A stretch of 64,000 nucleotides of DNA from Sipunculus nudus (GCA_026874595.1 CM049311.1:65329953-65393952), one strand, 5' to 3'; counted from the stretch's first letter, positions 37,801-50,267 are shown. The notes: a model not told the origin generated them from the sequence alone. Made by a program: numbers and translations.

Positions 37801-39830
37801 CAGTTTCTGCAGTTTAAATAAAAAATATTTGGCATCATATGTGTGACTCCAAAAAATTGTTTCGTGTTTGCATGTAAGTTATAAAAATGAGATGTTAGAA
37901 TGATGAATAAAAAATGAACTTAGCTGTGATATATGTTAAAAAGTTTAGGGTTTATTTTGTAGATTTGAAATTGAGGCAGTGTTATTTGTGATAAAAAAGG
38001 CTCAATAGATCTGTATTTGAGGTGTCTTTTTTTTTTTATAAAATTGTTTACTTAAAGGCTCCTTATTTGTTAAACAATAAAGCTTATAGTATGATATTTA
38101 TCGTGCCATATTTGTGCATGTGAAAAAGATGATGTTCCATTTGTGATTTAAATGCAAGTTGAAACATTATATTTTTTACTAAAACATATTGACATATTCC
38201 AAGGAAACGGTTTGGTTAGTAGTAACTAAGTAAAAGGCTGAAAGCATTGTAACTGTGAATAAAATGGTCAATCCAATTACACAAAGCCAAAACACTGTGA
38301 TACTGTAATTCATATAATTATAGGTGGATATTCTTATGTCAGTGGACAGTTTATGTACAAGCAGTGGATGTTAACAAGTGTAAACAAGAAAGTATTTATT
38401 TGTTTATTTACTTGGAGATATTGCGTTTCATTTAATAATTGGTGTGGTTTGGATTTTCAGTGGAAATTAACATCAGCTTCTGTTAACAAGTTCCAGTTCC
38501 AGTGTCAGCAGAGATAGTTGTCTGTGTAAATTATGATATTTCTTTAGCGCACAATAAAGAGTCTTCAGTTGGAATATGCAGAGGTGGAAAAAGATCAGTA
38601 GCATTTTCTTGGCTTGTTTGTTGGCTCAGTAAATTAACAGCGAATGAGTTATTTCATAAATTCTGCACAGCAGGAAGAAAACACAGCAGGAATATATCCA
38701 AGACAGTGTGGTGGGTATATTTTAACAGGGGTTGGAATTTGACATTCTGGCTGTATCCGTTTTCTCCAAAACCCATTGCAGCCACCTGTCTAGGTCAACC
38801 TGCAGCCCTGCCATGGGAAGAGATAGAAACTCCGACAAATGAGTAATGATTGCGATTTGTTTGAAGTCAGGTCAGGCAGGTACGTACTCACAGCCCTGGT
38901 TGGCCCAGGCATAAACCAGTACCTGCATGTAAGCTGTTTTTTCACAGTTTACAGGCAAAAGACAGGCAGCCAAGAAATTAAATCAGTTAAGTGATGACAG
39001 TGTGTTATTGCTGGGCATGGCCATAGACTATAAACAGGTGTAACAGGCAAAGAGTCTCCAATCAGCATCAGAGTTATTATGTGCATTTGTTAGAACGAGG
39101 ACTTTTCTTATTTCAGTAGCCTGGGGTAACACAACACATTACTATCAGTTCCTCTGCTTATAGTTAAGTTGCCTTGTTATCAGGGTATGGTTTCCCAGAT
39201 CAGTATTAGCCTCGCTGATGAATGTAGAACCCTTCATTGCTTCTTTCTTTCCAAAGAGGTTCTTACAGCAGAAAGGATCATATTTTTTCATATAAGCCTT
39301 TTTGATAAATACTGCTTGATATATCTGTATAGCAAGTACATTCAAGCTGATATTGCACAGGTGGACCCTGTGGAGCAGAATCATGGTCATGTGATCAAAT
39401 ATCATAACAGTCACTTGCCAGCGATACCCCAATGTGTCTTCATTTAAAATGTGGTAATTTGAAGCCAGCCCAAGATAAAACCTGGGATAGCTTGACATTG
39501 TTTCTCTTATTGTGTTATATGATTAAAGTTTCAATTAAGTCTGCCTGGTCAAAACAAAATGTGAAAACATTAGATTTATATTTCCGGTTTGGTGGAGAAT
39601 GAAGTGATCAGAGTGCCGGTCTTGTGACAACACAGGCTGTATTGGCCTCTTGTTTTTCTACAAGTTGAAGCATACTTAATTCACATAGAGTACACACAAC
39701 ACAAATACTTTAAACGTGTACACAGATTAATTATTATGGTGAGATGGCATTCTAACTTCTTCTGTGTGAGAGGTTGAAGGGGCTTGTAAATGACCTCAGT
39801 GGTTCAAGACTTTTTTTGCATCCCACTTTT
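34801..39830. other. non-coding; long G and C runs
   Basis: Contains a 19-base G run at 36413-36431 and a 12-base C run at 37685-37696. Frames of 99 to 117 codons (36066-36365 minus, 37268-37594 plus, 38502-38846 plus, 39145-39498 minus) lack splice context or recognisable composition and are not called genes. Confidence 0.45.
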
Positions 39831-40073
39831 CAGGGGCAGATATAGAATCTCAGAAGAAAAGGGTGGTATGTCCGGGGGGGGGGGGGGGTAACAGGTAAAC
39901 AAGTGTGCTGGGAGTCCTGGTACACTTTATGCATAACTCCAGGGATAACAGGAAGAAAACGGTTAGAGACACAAAATATGGCGCTGCTTTTCTGTATTAA
40001 TTATATATTATTCAATTTTACAGATTTTTTGGGTCAAAATAGAGGGGGCACATGCCCCTCTAAATCCATTCAA
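39831..40073. mobile_element. hAT-like miniature element, copy 2
   Basis: Begins CAGGGGCAGATATAGAATCT with a 15-base G run at 39874-39888. It ends near GGGGGCACATGCCCCTCTAA followed by ATCCATTCAAG. The right-hand GGGGCACATGCCCC palindrome corresponds to similar motifs in the copies at 4.4 and 45.2 kb. The target duplication was not resolved. Confidence 0.55.
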
Positions 40074-40352
40074 GCTTTTTATTATGCACACAAGCTGACT
40101 TCTGTCACTGACTACCACCAGTTCTTTATCTTAAGTATACCAATTTGTTCATTGTATTTCAATCAGAAAAAATGAGAGTTTACAGATTGCTATGCTTGTT
40201 TAAAGGGACCTATTCACATACCAGGCATTTTAAATAAACATTTAATATGGTGTTTTCTTCTGGTCACATGATGGTATTTGTCAAGTGAAATAAACTTGCA
40301 CAGGATGTGACCAGTGGTGCCAAAAAAAGTGTACATGGCACCTTGTTGCCGT

Positions 40353-40719
40353 ACCATGCAACTCCACAAACCAAGATTTCATTCAGCTTTTCTAAATGGT
40401 ATTTCACAACTTTGTAGTTCCTTGTTTTTCCTCCTTGCTTGGGAGTCGTTGCACCTTCGATGATGCCATCTTGTTATATGGTAAACAGGTCAGACAAACT
40501 CTGATGTTGTTTACTCACACCTGAAACCATAAACAATATGTGAAACAGGTGGATTTGTGATACAAATGCCATGTGCTGAGGTGATTCTGCTGGGAAAGTT
40601 TTTTTTGCATTCATTCATAATGAACTGATAGCATGAGATAATACAAATATTATTGCAAAAGTTATGTACCTTTAAATTAGACACTTTGAATGAAATCTTG
40701 GTTTGTGGAGTTGCATGGT
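40353..40719. mobile_element. fold-back (MITE-like) element with 33-bp perfect inverted repeat
   Basis: The segment 40353-40385 (ACCATGCAACTCCACAAACC, then AAGATTTCATTCA) is exactly complementary in inverted orientation to 40687-40719. Weaker similarity continues inward, leaving a central region of about 300 bp. No coding sequence is present. Family unknown; it could also be an inverted duplication of a local sequence. Confidence 0.7.
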
Positions 40720-40901
40720 TCAGTGTGTTAGTTTGCCTTAAGATGATGTCTGAAATACTACAAGAAATGTCACTTTTGAGAAGAAAGCATGTCAAGGGTT
40801 AATTTTATCCACCTCCTTGGGAGATTTGTTTGAAAAGGTTTGTGATGCACCAGTCACTAAGGCTTATAGAATTGAAGACATACAGACACACTGTCACACA
40901 C

Positions 40902-42356
40902 TTTTTAGCCCAGCTGACTATGTCATCTGAGGTATAGTAATGGTTCATTGTCTGTCGTCCCATCCGTCTGCTGTTCCTCTGTTAGACTGGCACTTTTGGA
41001 AACTTATGTATCCAAAATTTGGCACACTGATAGATGTCCCCGAAATCTCCTACAAAACCAAAAACTGGGTCACTGCAATTTTGATCCTCTGAGAAATTAA
41101 GGAAAAACTTCAATTTTACATTTAAACTAATGACACACTACAGAACTGCCTATATAACATCAAAACTCCAAATCTATTTTTCTTAATATTTACCATAAAG
41201 ATTCTTGTATATAGTTCCTATATACATGCCTGAAATTAAGTCCATATTGTGTTATTTCTTGAAGTTAGGGACCTGAACATAATGCACTCTGTAAAAAATC
41301 AGGAAAGATATTTACTCGCTTAACATGATAATTTATTAAGCTTGAGATTTTTTTCAGATATATAACTTTGTTTAATCAAGATTTGAATTCCATACCCAAT
41401 AATAGATCTGAATTTTGTAATTGTTTTAAGTAATTAGCATAAAATTACAATCATTAACTTAAATTTTGCCCAACTTTGACCATGGCATGCTTTTTTTTCT
41501 GCGAGTCCTATTGATTTAATTTTCACAGCATGTAAACATAAGGATTTTATCTGTTTAAATCTGAAATTTGAAAATAAAAACTTAATAATAAGGCTAGTTA
41601 TTGAATTTTCTTTAGGCTCAATTTTATTTACTTGTATTGTCCAGCTGCAGGCAGGCCACTTCACCACAAGTGAATGGGACATTAAAGTGATCAGTTCTGT
41701 CTGTCCAGGATCTCTCCATTATCATTAATATATATTAATTATGACATTTTTTAGTATAATTAAAATTAAGCACTGATGAAATAACTTTCATATGCTGTAT
41801 GTATATAGATTTTTAAAAGCTATCAAAGTATGAAATATGAAAGCAACTTACACATTCAGATGTGTAATATTTCAAATGTATACAATTTATAAACTTTAAA
41901 CAATGTAATATAATAAAATAATTAGGATCTAACTTCATATATTATTTTCCTGCCTCAGCAGAATGGGAGATAAAGTAATCAGCTTTGTTTGTCTACCAAT
42001 TATATATTATATAATAATATATTATAATAAAATAGCATATAATATAATAATATAATAATATATTATAATAAAATATATCTAATTGAAAAAAAGTGTAAAC
42101 CGCTACTTGTCTACAATTTATAAAAAAAAAAAAAACAATGATCATGGTAATAATTTACCTATCTTATACATATCTTATGTTCACAGACTGCTCAGATGCT
42201 CTTGTTTCAACATTAGGAAACACATGGTCAGGTCACAAAATATTATTTGCAACAGTTTCATACTCATCAATACAAACCAGTCATATCAACCAACAGTTTC
42301 ATACTCATCTCAAGGTCAATTTCAGCTGAGCAAAGTGACCCATGGGTCCCTTCTTC
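40902..42356 (+). mobile_element. TTTTTAGCTCAGCTGA-family element, copy E4
   Basis: Left end TTTTTAGCCCAGCTGACTAT with GTCTGTCGTCCCATCCGTC. Right end CAGCTGAGCAAAGTGACCCA followed by TGGGTCCCTTCTTC, near 42323-42356. The interior at 41010-41250 is homologous to the duplicated block of E3 (NNGAAATTAAGGAAAAACTTCAATTTT and similar). At about 1.45 kb it is the shortest copy. A very AT-rich tract at 42000-42080 lies inside. Confidence 0.7.
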
Positions 42357-42611
42357 TAATTGTCAAAATTTAGTTATGATGGGATTTTTAAATCTTAGTG
42401 TAGATAATTATTGAGAAATAACTGTTTGTTAAAATTTTGCATTGAAGGTAAAAGTAAACCTGTTATCTTCAAGGAAACTACTAAAGAATAATATGTTATC
42501 ACCAAGATAACAGCCAGTACGTTATTTTAGATAGGTGATAGCATCCAGCTCCAGCAGTATAGTTGCTTTCTCCCGTTCTCATCCAGCAACTATTTCATTA
42601 TCTGCCTGCTA

Positions 42612-43117
42612 ATGTATAGCATAGGGACATCTATATTGTTTATAGTATGGGTGGTTAAAAAAACAGGAAAAAACAGGATCAAGCTCACAGTAGGTAGATA
42701 CACAGATTACATAGGGGGGCCTCATGAGTCAGTGATCAGACAAAAACAATTTGTACTGTATTTGATGTGGGCTATAGCCAGCTCTTTAGCTATATGTGCA
42801 AGGAATGCAGGTGTTACTTTGGATTTCAATGGGGCTGTTATACTTGTAGCTAATTCTGGAAATGAAATTATATCAGAAAGTGTAGTATTTATGGCAACTT
42901 TCATAGTTAAACTGATCCAGTTCAGGTTGATGGTGTTCCTAAAAATAAAACCAAGAGGGCACAGATATAGACCAGGATATGTATACAGTTGTATGAGGCA
43001 CCTGTGCAGGGTGGAATCTTTCATCTGCAAGGAGGTTATTAAATTAGAGTGCATTATGATTGTAGAGTATACCGCAGTCAGGCCAGTATTGCACATCTGA
43101 AGTTGAAGACATGGCAC
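42612..43117. other. long open frames on both strands, possible exon
   Basis: A 162-codon plus-strand frame (42612-43100) and a 131-codon minus-strand frame (42722-43117) overlap. Such length is unusual in AT-rich DNA. On the minus strand an acceptor-like GTCTTCAACTTCAG sits just before ATGTGCAATACTGG near 43098, and the frame ends KYSTNCFCLITDS before TGA. It could be a downstream exon of the candidate minus-strand gene at 46.5-51.1 kb. No domain is recognised on either strand. Confidence 0.3.
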
Positions 43118-45154
43118 TCCCCAATTGTTGATGTTCTGTAAAAATATCTGTTGCCCCTAGACATCAATCTTTGCCTCCTCTTACTACCTTCACACAAAGT
43201 CAAACCCAGTTAGCTTGGTCGGCTGGTGTTCCTTAAACATAAAACCTGTTTTACTTTTGTTTACAGTCAATCCCAGTCAGCCTCTGAATAGACTAGTGTT
43301 TCATAAGACCTTTAGCTAAAAACTGCATTAGAAGAACTTACAGTAAAACCCAATCATCCTCAGGTTCATTTACTACAAAAAATAAAATGTACTTGCTTTC
43401 AAAGAGATGCGCCTAAGCAAGACAAGTTAGTCAAACCAAGCTGAAAGACCTAAAACCTGGTTTTGAAGATCACGATCGCTGGTGTTTTATGAAACATGAA
43501 ACCTGTAATTATGAAGAGGTTACAGTCAAATGAAGTTACCCTACTGCTCGTACCTGTTAAAAAACCTAAACCTAGGTTTGAAGAGATGACAGGCAAGCCC
43601 TTTATAACCTGGCACCTACTTGGCTTAAAACTTTTATTATTGAATCTTTGTTCAAAAGAGCCAGATCAAAAACAACTTTTTGCTTGAATGGTGTTCCATA
43701 AAGACTTTTTATTTATACATTTTAGAACTTGATAATGTTACAGTAAAACATGGATGTAAATATCTATTAGTAATCCATACACCAGTTTCCACTTGCCTGA
43801 AGTTTCCTTTTATATTGCTTTATGATCTATATAATATACATGTTGTTGAAAAAATAAGGTTTTCTTTGTCCTGATCATGGTAATCCTAGGTCAGTTTAAT
43901 TCTAGTATATGTACATCACTACCAAGCTAGTTTATGGACTTTGGACGTATATATTTCTAGTGGGGTGTAGCACTGCCACAGGCAAAATGCACAGCATTTT
44001 ATGTGGCATTAAATCTTGTGTTAAGTTGCCAGTGTATCAAACATTCAGTAGATAATGTGTGTGATTTGATATCCATTGTGAAGTTATACACTCTTTTATG
44101 TGATCACCACATATGTTAAAGCAAGCAGCCTTGTTCAAGCCATGTCAGAATGTGCGTAATTGCCTGCCAGCGGGAGAGACAGCATAGTAACTGGCACGCA
44201 AAATCCTGACTCTGGCCAAATAATGGTAGATAGCTGCCCTGAACTCACACCTGCAGTGTTTATGTGATTATATATCAGTAAAAGACCTGGTTAACATAAA
44301 TCATGACAGTTTGTCATCTGTGAAGCACTGGATGGCAAGGCAGATCATCACTGCACAAATTACCTTATAGCCAGGAACTTTGTGTTTGAAGCTGATTTGA
44401 TGAAATCTGAATCCATACAAACTTGTCTGGTAAAATATGATAACAATGACCCATTGGGTGCTTTGAGGTTATTATTGTCTGAAGCTTGTGATTCTTGCAA
44501 GTTCAAATGAGGCAGGGTAAGGGTAATGCTTGCTGAAACAATGCTAAATGATGATCTATGAGTGACCTCATAGCAGACACTCAGATAGCTACATGAGGAC
44601 AGCTAGATGTACTGTTTACTGATGAAGCCATGCATGTAGCACACTCACTCAAGTGCTGTTGGAATCAGACTAAAATATACAAATGTTTTAGGTCTAAAAC
44701 CCATACTAGTCTGTTGTCATGAATTATAAAACCGTGGGTGAAACCCCTTATATATCTACTTCAAATTTGGTGCACATAAAGACAGTGTAGCTAGAATTTT
44801 GTTACTTGTGAAATCATCTCATTTATAATCTTTGTTGAAATCAGTTTGTTTGTTCAGATATTTCTTTCACTTTCTTTAACATAGATCCAAGTATGGTAGT
44901 CGGCCATGGTAGTGTTTATGTGCCCTGGTTGAAGTTTCATCTGATATCATTCAGTTGGTCAACAGCTGGCCTTTTCTGAGGTGTAAACATAAGCTTTTAT
45001 AATTATAGTTTTACAGATCAAACTGAATTTTATTTTATGTCTCAGTCAAAATAAATACTCGCTTTCATAATGGTAAATCTGTGAAACTGAAAACTGCTGT
45101 GACCTTAAATGAACCCTGTGGTTTTATGGTTTCAGGAAAATAAAAATATGTTTA
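43118..45154. other. non-coding, no gene recognised
   Basis: Includes degenerate repeats of a phrase like 'aaacctg(g/t)ttttgaa' and 'agtcaaacccag' between 43190 and 43620, perhaps an old tandem repeat. Otherwise nothing is recognised. Confidence 0.45.
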
Positions 45155-45389
45155 CAGGGGCAGAATTCTGGGGCACGGGGGGGGGGGGGGGGGTGTATTC
45201 ACCCATCCTTTAATAAACTAAAAATCTAGTTGGGAGATAAAAAACCCCTTCAAACTGAAAATCTAATGGTCCCAGATTCCTCCATTATATCCTAATTTTT
45301 TAAATTTTTTCTAAACAATATCCCACTCCCATAGCTCCATAGCATCACTTTTTGAACCTTACTTACTTAAAATCCTCTTTCCACCCCTG
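45155..45389. mobile_element. hAT-like miniature element, copy 3
   Basis: Begins CAGGGGCAGAATTCTGGGGC, contains a 17-base G run at 45177-45193 and a GGGTGTATTCACCC motif, and ends CTCTTTCCACCCCTG, so the two outer ends are inverted CAGGGG / CCCCTG. At 235 bp it is close in size to the copies at 4.4 and 39.8 kb. The flanking 8-mers do not match clearly, so a target duplication is not demonstrated. Confidence 0.6.
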
Positions 45390-46530
45390 TTGTTATTATT
45401 TAATTCCATATGGTACTAATATTTACCATTGTTTTAAAATATACTGAATTGTTTGGAAAATTCCTTAGACTTCAATTTTTACTATGTCTACTGGTATGGC
45501 TATAACTGTATGACTGCCCAGGTAGACAAAGGTATATTTTCATTAAGTGAAAGTACACTGGGTCAGACAGAAAGATTGTCTGTCATCGAGAACCCTGGCC
45601 TGCTTGGAGCAGTAATTTTGTGCAGCTTTGCTTCTGAGGCAGAGCAGGCTGGTTCTGCCTGATTACAGCACAGCCCGGGAGCTTCCAGGTGACTGTATTT
45701 GCAGTATTTTATGTATTTTATCTTCAGGGATCCCTAGCAGTTCCTTGAAAGTGCTCACTTATTGAGGTCCATAGCTGCAGACATCAGATAATGGGCCTGG
45801 AACCAAGCTTGAATATGAGGAGAGTTGCCTTTCCTCAATAAGCACTTCACATCTAAGAAGAGCTTGCCAGCCCGAAAGTCACCTCAAGTGCATGTGGACT
45901 CAGACATTATAAAATTACCTGGAGGTCTTGTAGTCCTAGACATGATAAACTTACCTGGCTGACTTGTGTAGATACAGACTTGTTGAAATAAGCCCTCTCT
46001 TCCTTGTCAAACTAATAGTCCATCCTCAGTAAAATGGGGTCCAGTTTTTTAACCTTGTTTTTCACATGAGTTATTTTTAATTTTATTTTTTACACAATTA
46101 AGGGATATGTTTATAATCCCCTTGAACAGAATCGAAAGGTATTGATTTCAGTGATGCTTTTGAAAACTATCTGCACAATTTTTTAACATGATTCACTTAC
46201 ATTATTTTTTTACAGTGTGTTTTAACATGATGTATATAACTAGTTATTTATATATTATTTTTAGCACAGTTTATTTGAAATTTAGTATTTGTGTTTTGTT
46301 ACTTTTTAACAAAGATTGTAGGTATCTTTTAGTGCTATTGTTACTTGTTTTAGCAGACAAGATCGTAAATAATAATTGATGTACTTGGAAATAAACTTGC
46401 CCAAAGCATACTCTATCAACCATATAAAAATACTGCAAAAATAATAAGCAGATAAAAATATCAAAAATAGTCTCTAGCAGTGTTTGCTTATGGCTGAAAA
46501 GTCTTCCAAGAGTGGCTGTCTGCTTCAGAC
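45390..46530. other. non-coding
   Basis: No exon is recognised. If the minus-strand gene below is real, its 3-prime untranslated region would extend into 46270-46530; a minus-strand AATAAA is present near 46270. Confidence 0.4.
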
Positions 46531-46748
46531 TCAGCAGATTTGTTGGAACTGGTTAAGAGTAAGTACTTCAGATGAAGGAGAATGGATGGTTGTATGTGAA
46601 AGTTTTACTGCAGACGGCCTGTTTTGCAGGAAAAGTTTACTGGCAGACCACTGACATAGTCTGCTCATCCAGGGAATAAGAAGGCCCTGGTTATGGGCAA
46701 GAATGTGACAGGTCAGGTAGCGTGGTAAAATACATCCTATTGTTATTT
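46531..46748 (-). CDS. candidate last exon of unknown minus-strand gene
   Basis: Minus-strand frame after a CCTCAACAG acceptor, encoding ITIGCILPRYLTCHILAHNQ and continuing to a TGA at 46531-46533 after LNQFQQIC. It needs one base from the previous exon, and the candidate exon at 47570-47642 ends with one base, so the phases agree. Composition looks protein-like but no domain is recognised. The alternative is a chance 72-codon frame. Confidence 0.35.
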
Positions 46749-46796
46749 CTGTTGAGGAAGCCATTGATCATGCAATTACAGCCATTGCCAAGTTGG

Positions 46797-46912
46797 TACT
46801 TTACAAAACTCTACCTTTGAGTTCAATTTTTCATGTTGTAGAGGTAAATGGCTAATTACAAAACTCCCCCTTAGAGTTCAATTTTTCATGTTGCAGATTT
46901 AAATGGCCAGGT
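46797..46912. repeat. tandem duplication, ~60 bp
   Basis: The phrase 'ttacaaaactc', then 'agttcaatttttcatgttg', then 'aaatggc' occurs twice in a row, with about 60 bases between corresponding points. Confidence 0.8.
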
Positions 46913-47569
46913 CATGTTGGCTCTATGTACTTACAAGCTAGCTCATAGACCTGGAAAACATAATGACTTGAATTTGGAATTGAATTTTTATTGAAGGGGA
47001 AATTTTATCAATTGAGGTTAAAAAAATAGAAATAAAAATGAAATCATTTGGAATTTGGAATAATGTTATCAGGCTTTGTCAGATTTTGAACTTATGAAAT
47101 TTTCGACAATTTACATTCTTGCTAGCTCTCATATTTCATTTCAAGTATTGGGCATTAGAAGCTGTGCTTGTCTCAGAGTTGTTCAGTTTGCAGACCCCCC
47201 ATGCTGCCTCAAAAATAGATGCTTCTGTGGGCTCTCGCATAGAGAAAAGCAGCAGCTGAAATGCTGCTTAATCTCTCTAACTGAACTTGTATATCAGCCC
47301 CGTAGCCAATTACCAAATGTATTCAAGTGCTATCAAGATATAACAGCTTCTTTTTTTAAATAACAATTTGAATTTAAAATAAAAAAAATGAATTGATGCT
47401 TTCCCAACACATGAAATTGAACTGGAATAAAAGTTGAACAATCATTCTTGAATTAAATTTGAATTGAAAAATCTGAATGGACTCCATGTCAAGCTTTATT
47501 TTATCACAAAGGAATAAATAACAGTAGGTGATGTAGAGTGGTGTTGCATTAATTAATTGTGCATCAAAC

Positions 47570-47642
47570 CAATGAAAGGGGGTTGTGTCCAGTTTGAAAC
47601 TTGGGAGTGGGATGCACATTGTGATACCACACTCTCATTGGT
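47570..47642 (-). CDS. candidate internal exon of the same gene
   Basis: Minus strand, acceptor CTGTAATCAG and donor ATTG|GTTTGA (non-ideal). The 24 codons read TNESVVSQCASHSQVSNWTQ and end PPFI plus one base. Entry phase 0 matches the exit of the exon at 48636-48955, and exit phase 1 matches the entry of 46531-46748. The short length and weak donor make this the least certain exon of the set. Confidence 0.25.
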
Positions 47643-48635
47643 CTGATTACAGTTGTTTGCCCTTTACCAGCCCTGGTGGTGAAACCCAGAGAATCTTGCT
47701 TTACAAAGCAGTGGTTAAAGCAATGGAAATATAAGACTGCATGTAGTGTATAACTGCAGCATTGGGAGCATATAATAGGGGAAGCAGTGGACAGTGGTGA
47801 AAGTAGTAATTGACGCTGCCTACTTGCTCATTAAGGTAGCTTCTCCAGTGCTCTTACTTACAACCCTTCTGGTCATCTCCCTCATCATCATTATCATGCC
47901 TCTAACATTTTCTATTGAAGAGAATTGATCTGAGAGTGTTTCACCAATATATCTCTCATATCCTATTCTCTGGTCTACCTTATCACCCCTCCCTGAAGTT
48001 GCTCTCCCTGCCCAGGTCTTGTCTCCCTGGCATTTAGTTGTTTTTACTATACAATTTCCCTTGATTTTCTAACATTTAATTTAATGATTAACTTCTGCAT
48101 ATGATCTGCTCTCATAGTAAGGATGCTAACTCAACCATAGTATTCAACTATATGAGGTAGATGTCAATAATTTGGTACCCATAGTTAAACTTTCAAGTTT
48201 AAAGTATAAAACAAAAGCACATCTAGTATAGCAATTACCCTTTATCAAGTCTTGCCTCAGGATGAAGCATTTCTAGCTATAATAGTCTTTGGTTTAATAT
48301 ATTTTTCACTTAGGGTACTATTTTACTTTTTGTTGTTTTTTAATTTGCTCAGTTGTTTTATTGGCTCTTTCTTTTTACATTTTTCTTCTGACATAATTTT
48401 ATTTAAAACACTTACATTGGAAGGATTGAAGCAAGAACTCAAGTGGAAAGTAAAAACCAGTTTCTTGAAGAAGACACCAAAACATTTTAAGCTTCATTTG
48501 GCTGACAAAGTGTTAATTATTGCTTGCAGTCATATATTTAAAAAAAGTAACACAGCCATTGTTTCAGCTTTCATCTTCATTTCAGTATGTGAGGTCACAG
48601 GGGCACAGGCATTCTGACTGTGGACTTTTTCTCAC

Positions 48636-48955
48636 AGATTTAACCTGACCTGTCAAGAATTTCCAAACTGCTACAGTTTCAAGACCATACACTGATATTT
48701 CTGTAGTAGCTCCCTCTTCTGGGCATGAGAGGAGTGCAGGAGCCAGACTACAGTGTACCTCTTGCTGCATGTTTCCAGCTTGATTTACCAGGGCTGGACA
48801 TTGGAGTGTACCTTTTACTATACACCACTCTGTAGTCTGTGCATTTGGTCTAGGCACCCTGTCATAGCAAACATGATTTATTATAAGGGTGTTTTTATCT
48901 TCTAGGAGAAAGCTAGTTGTGGCTACATCCATACCTTCATGCGGCCAGGTTGAGT
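48636..48955 (-). CDS. candidate internal exon, best supported of the gene
   Basis: A minus-strand frame stays open from about 48979 to 48582, far longer than expected here. The acceptor ACTTACAG at 48956-48960 and donor TCT|GTGAGA at 48635 bound 320 bases: two bases that complete a split codon, then 106 codons. The peptide begins TDSTWPHEGMDVATTSFLLE and contains EISVYGLETVAVWKFLTG, reminiscent of a beta-propeller blade ending but too little to claim WD40. The phase-1 entry matches the phase-1 exit of the exon at 50913-51065. I do not recognise the family. Confidence 0.48.
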
Positions 48956-49599
48956 CTGTAAGTCTAGGCTCTAGCTGTTGTTATGTCCATGTAGTTTTAT
49001 ACACATCATGTGCTTAGGTTTTGTACAAGAGAAATGTGGAACTGGTAAACAAAATACCTTGAATAAAAATGTTATAATATGAAGATGTTTACTTTATATT
49101 GAGAATCCTGGTACTGTGGTTTGCATGGCTTCATATTCCAAGGATTATACATTTTCATAATTGTTAGTTCTTCTTACTATTTCAATTGGGGTTACATTTT
49201 CACAACCTCATGTGAAGTATTCAATACAGAGATATCAACTTTCTCATATACTTCTCTCTGTATACATGGAACCATTAAGATTCACATTTTGTAATTTTGT
49301 TTTGAGATATATTGTCTTCTAGCCCATTTTACTTCCTGTACTTGAATTTTTTACTTCAATAATATTGAGAAAGTACAACCTCCAAAAAATGTAGTTCTTA
49401 TTAGGTCATGCATCAAAAAGCCATTTGCATATTTTACAGGCCTAGACATTGTTCCCTTGATCAGTTCTAAAATTAAACATGGTTTCCACTGTCATTTTGA
49501 GTTTGGGCATGACTTGTGAGTTGTTCTTACTGGTCTTCCATCACTCTTGGTCTAATCTTTACCACTTGGTTCACACTTTCCACCCAGGAGTCAAAGGAT

Positions 49600-49785
49600 C
49601 CTGGTCAAGAGTGGCAGCAAAGTGTTGAAAGATCAATCACATGGTGTCTTTATGGTATGATTGTGGTACATGCTTCCCAGGGAGTTTATAAAAACTTGAG
49701 AATGAAAAGCCCCAAAGACAAGGGAGAAAACTGTAAGGTCAGATGAGACTGGCATTGTCAGTGATATCTGACTAAACATCCAAAC
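49600..49785 (+). pseudogene. decayed copy of the 30.0-kb cysteine-rich exon
   Basis: Plus-strand sequence around 49695-49780 aligns by eye with the minus strand of 30.0 kb: GAGAATGAA, AAAGAC(A/C)AGGGAG, GTCAGA(T/C)GAGACTG and CATTGTCAGTGATATC are shared. Upstream, WQQSVERSIT corresponds to CQANVQRVIF in the other copy, but cysteines are lost and the frame has an indel. It lies inverted within an intron of the candidate minus-strand gene. Confidence 0.5.
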
Positions 49786-50267
49786 TTTTTTACAGCTTTT
49801 TGGAAAATTTGCAGTTAATGATAGTTTCAAAATAATAAAGGTATCCAGTGCTATATATTATCCTCAAGACCAGGGCAGAGATACCTATAAATAATATTTC
49901 ACCTATGCTGACCTGTTATACTGAGTGTGTACATTTTCCAAGAAAGATGCCTCAAGGGACCACCTGCTAGGGGCGTGCGTTGTGGCCATGTTTGTTGCAG
50001 CACATTGAATGTCAGACTTGTAGTGTTTGATCATATATCTGTATCAAACATTTGAAGCAATATCAGTAACCTTCAAGCATTAGAGAGGAAGATTGTTTTT
50101 CTATCAGGAATGCAGCCCTCACAGTTTGATGATGGAAATATGTTTACAGTTAATACATTTGATCATTGTCAGTCTTTTACCATTATTTCATCATTTATGT
50201 TTCATAAAAAAAAAAATATGGATGAATTTCTTTAACCAGTGGTTGGTTGTTGTTTTGTGACAGTATT

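Noticed and set aside
38502-38846. 114-codon plus-strand frame
   Set aside because: No acceptor in phase, no donor, and mixed composition; insufficient for a gene call.
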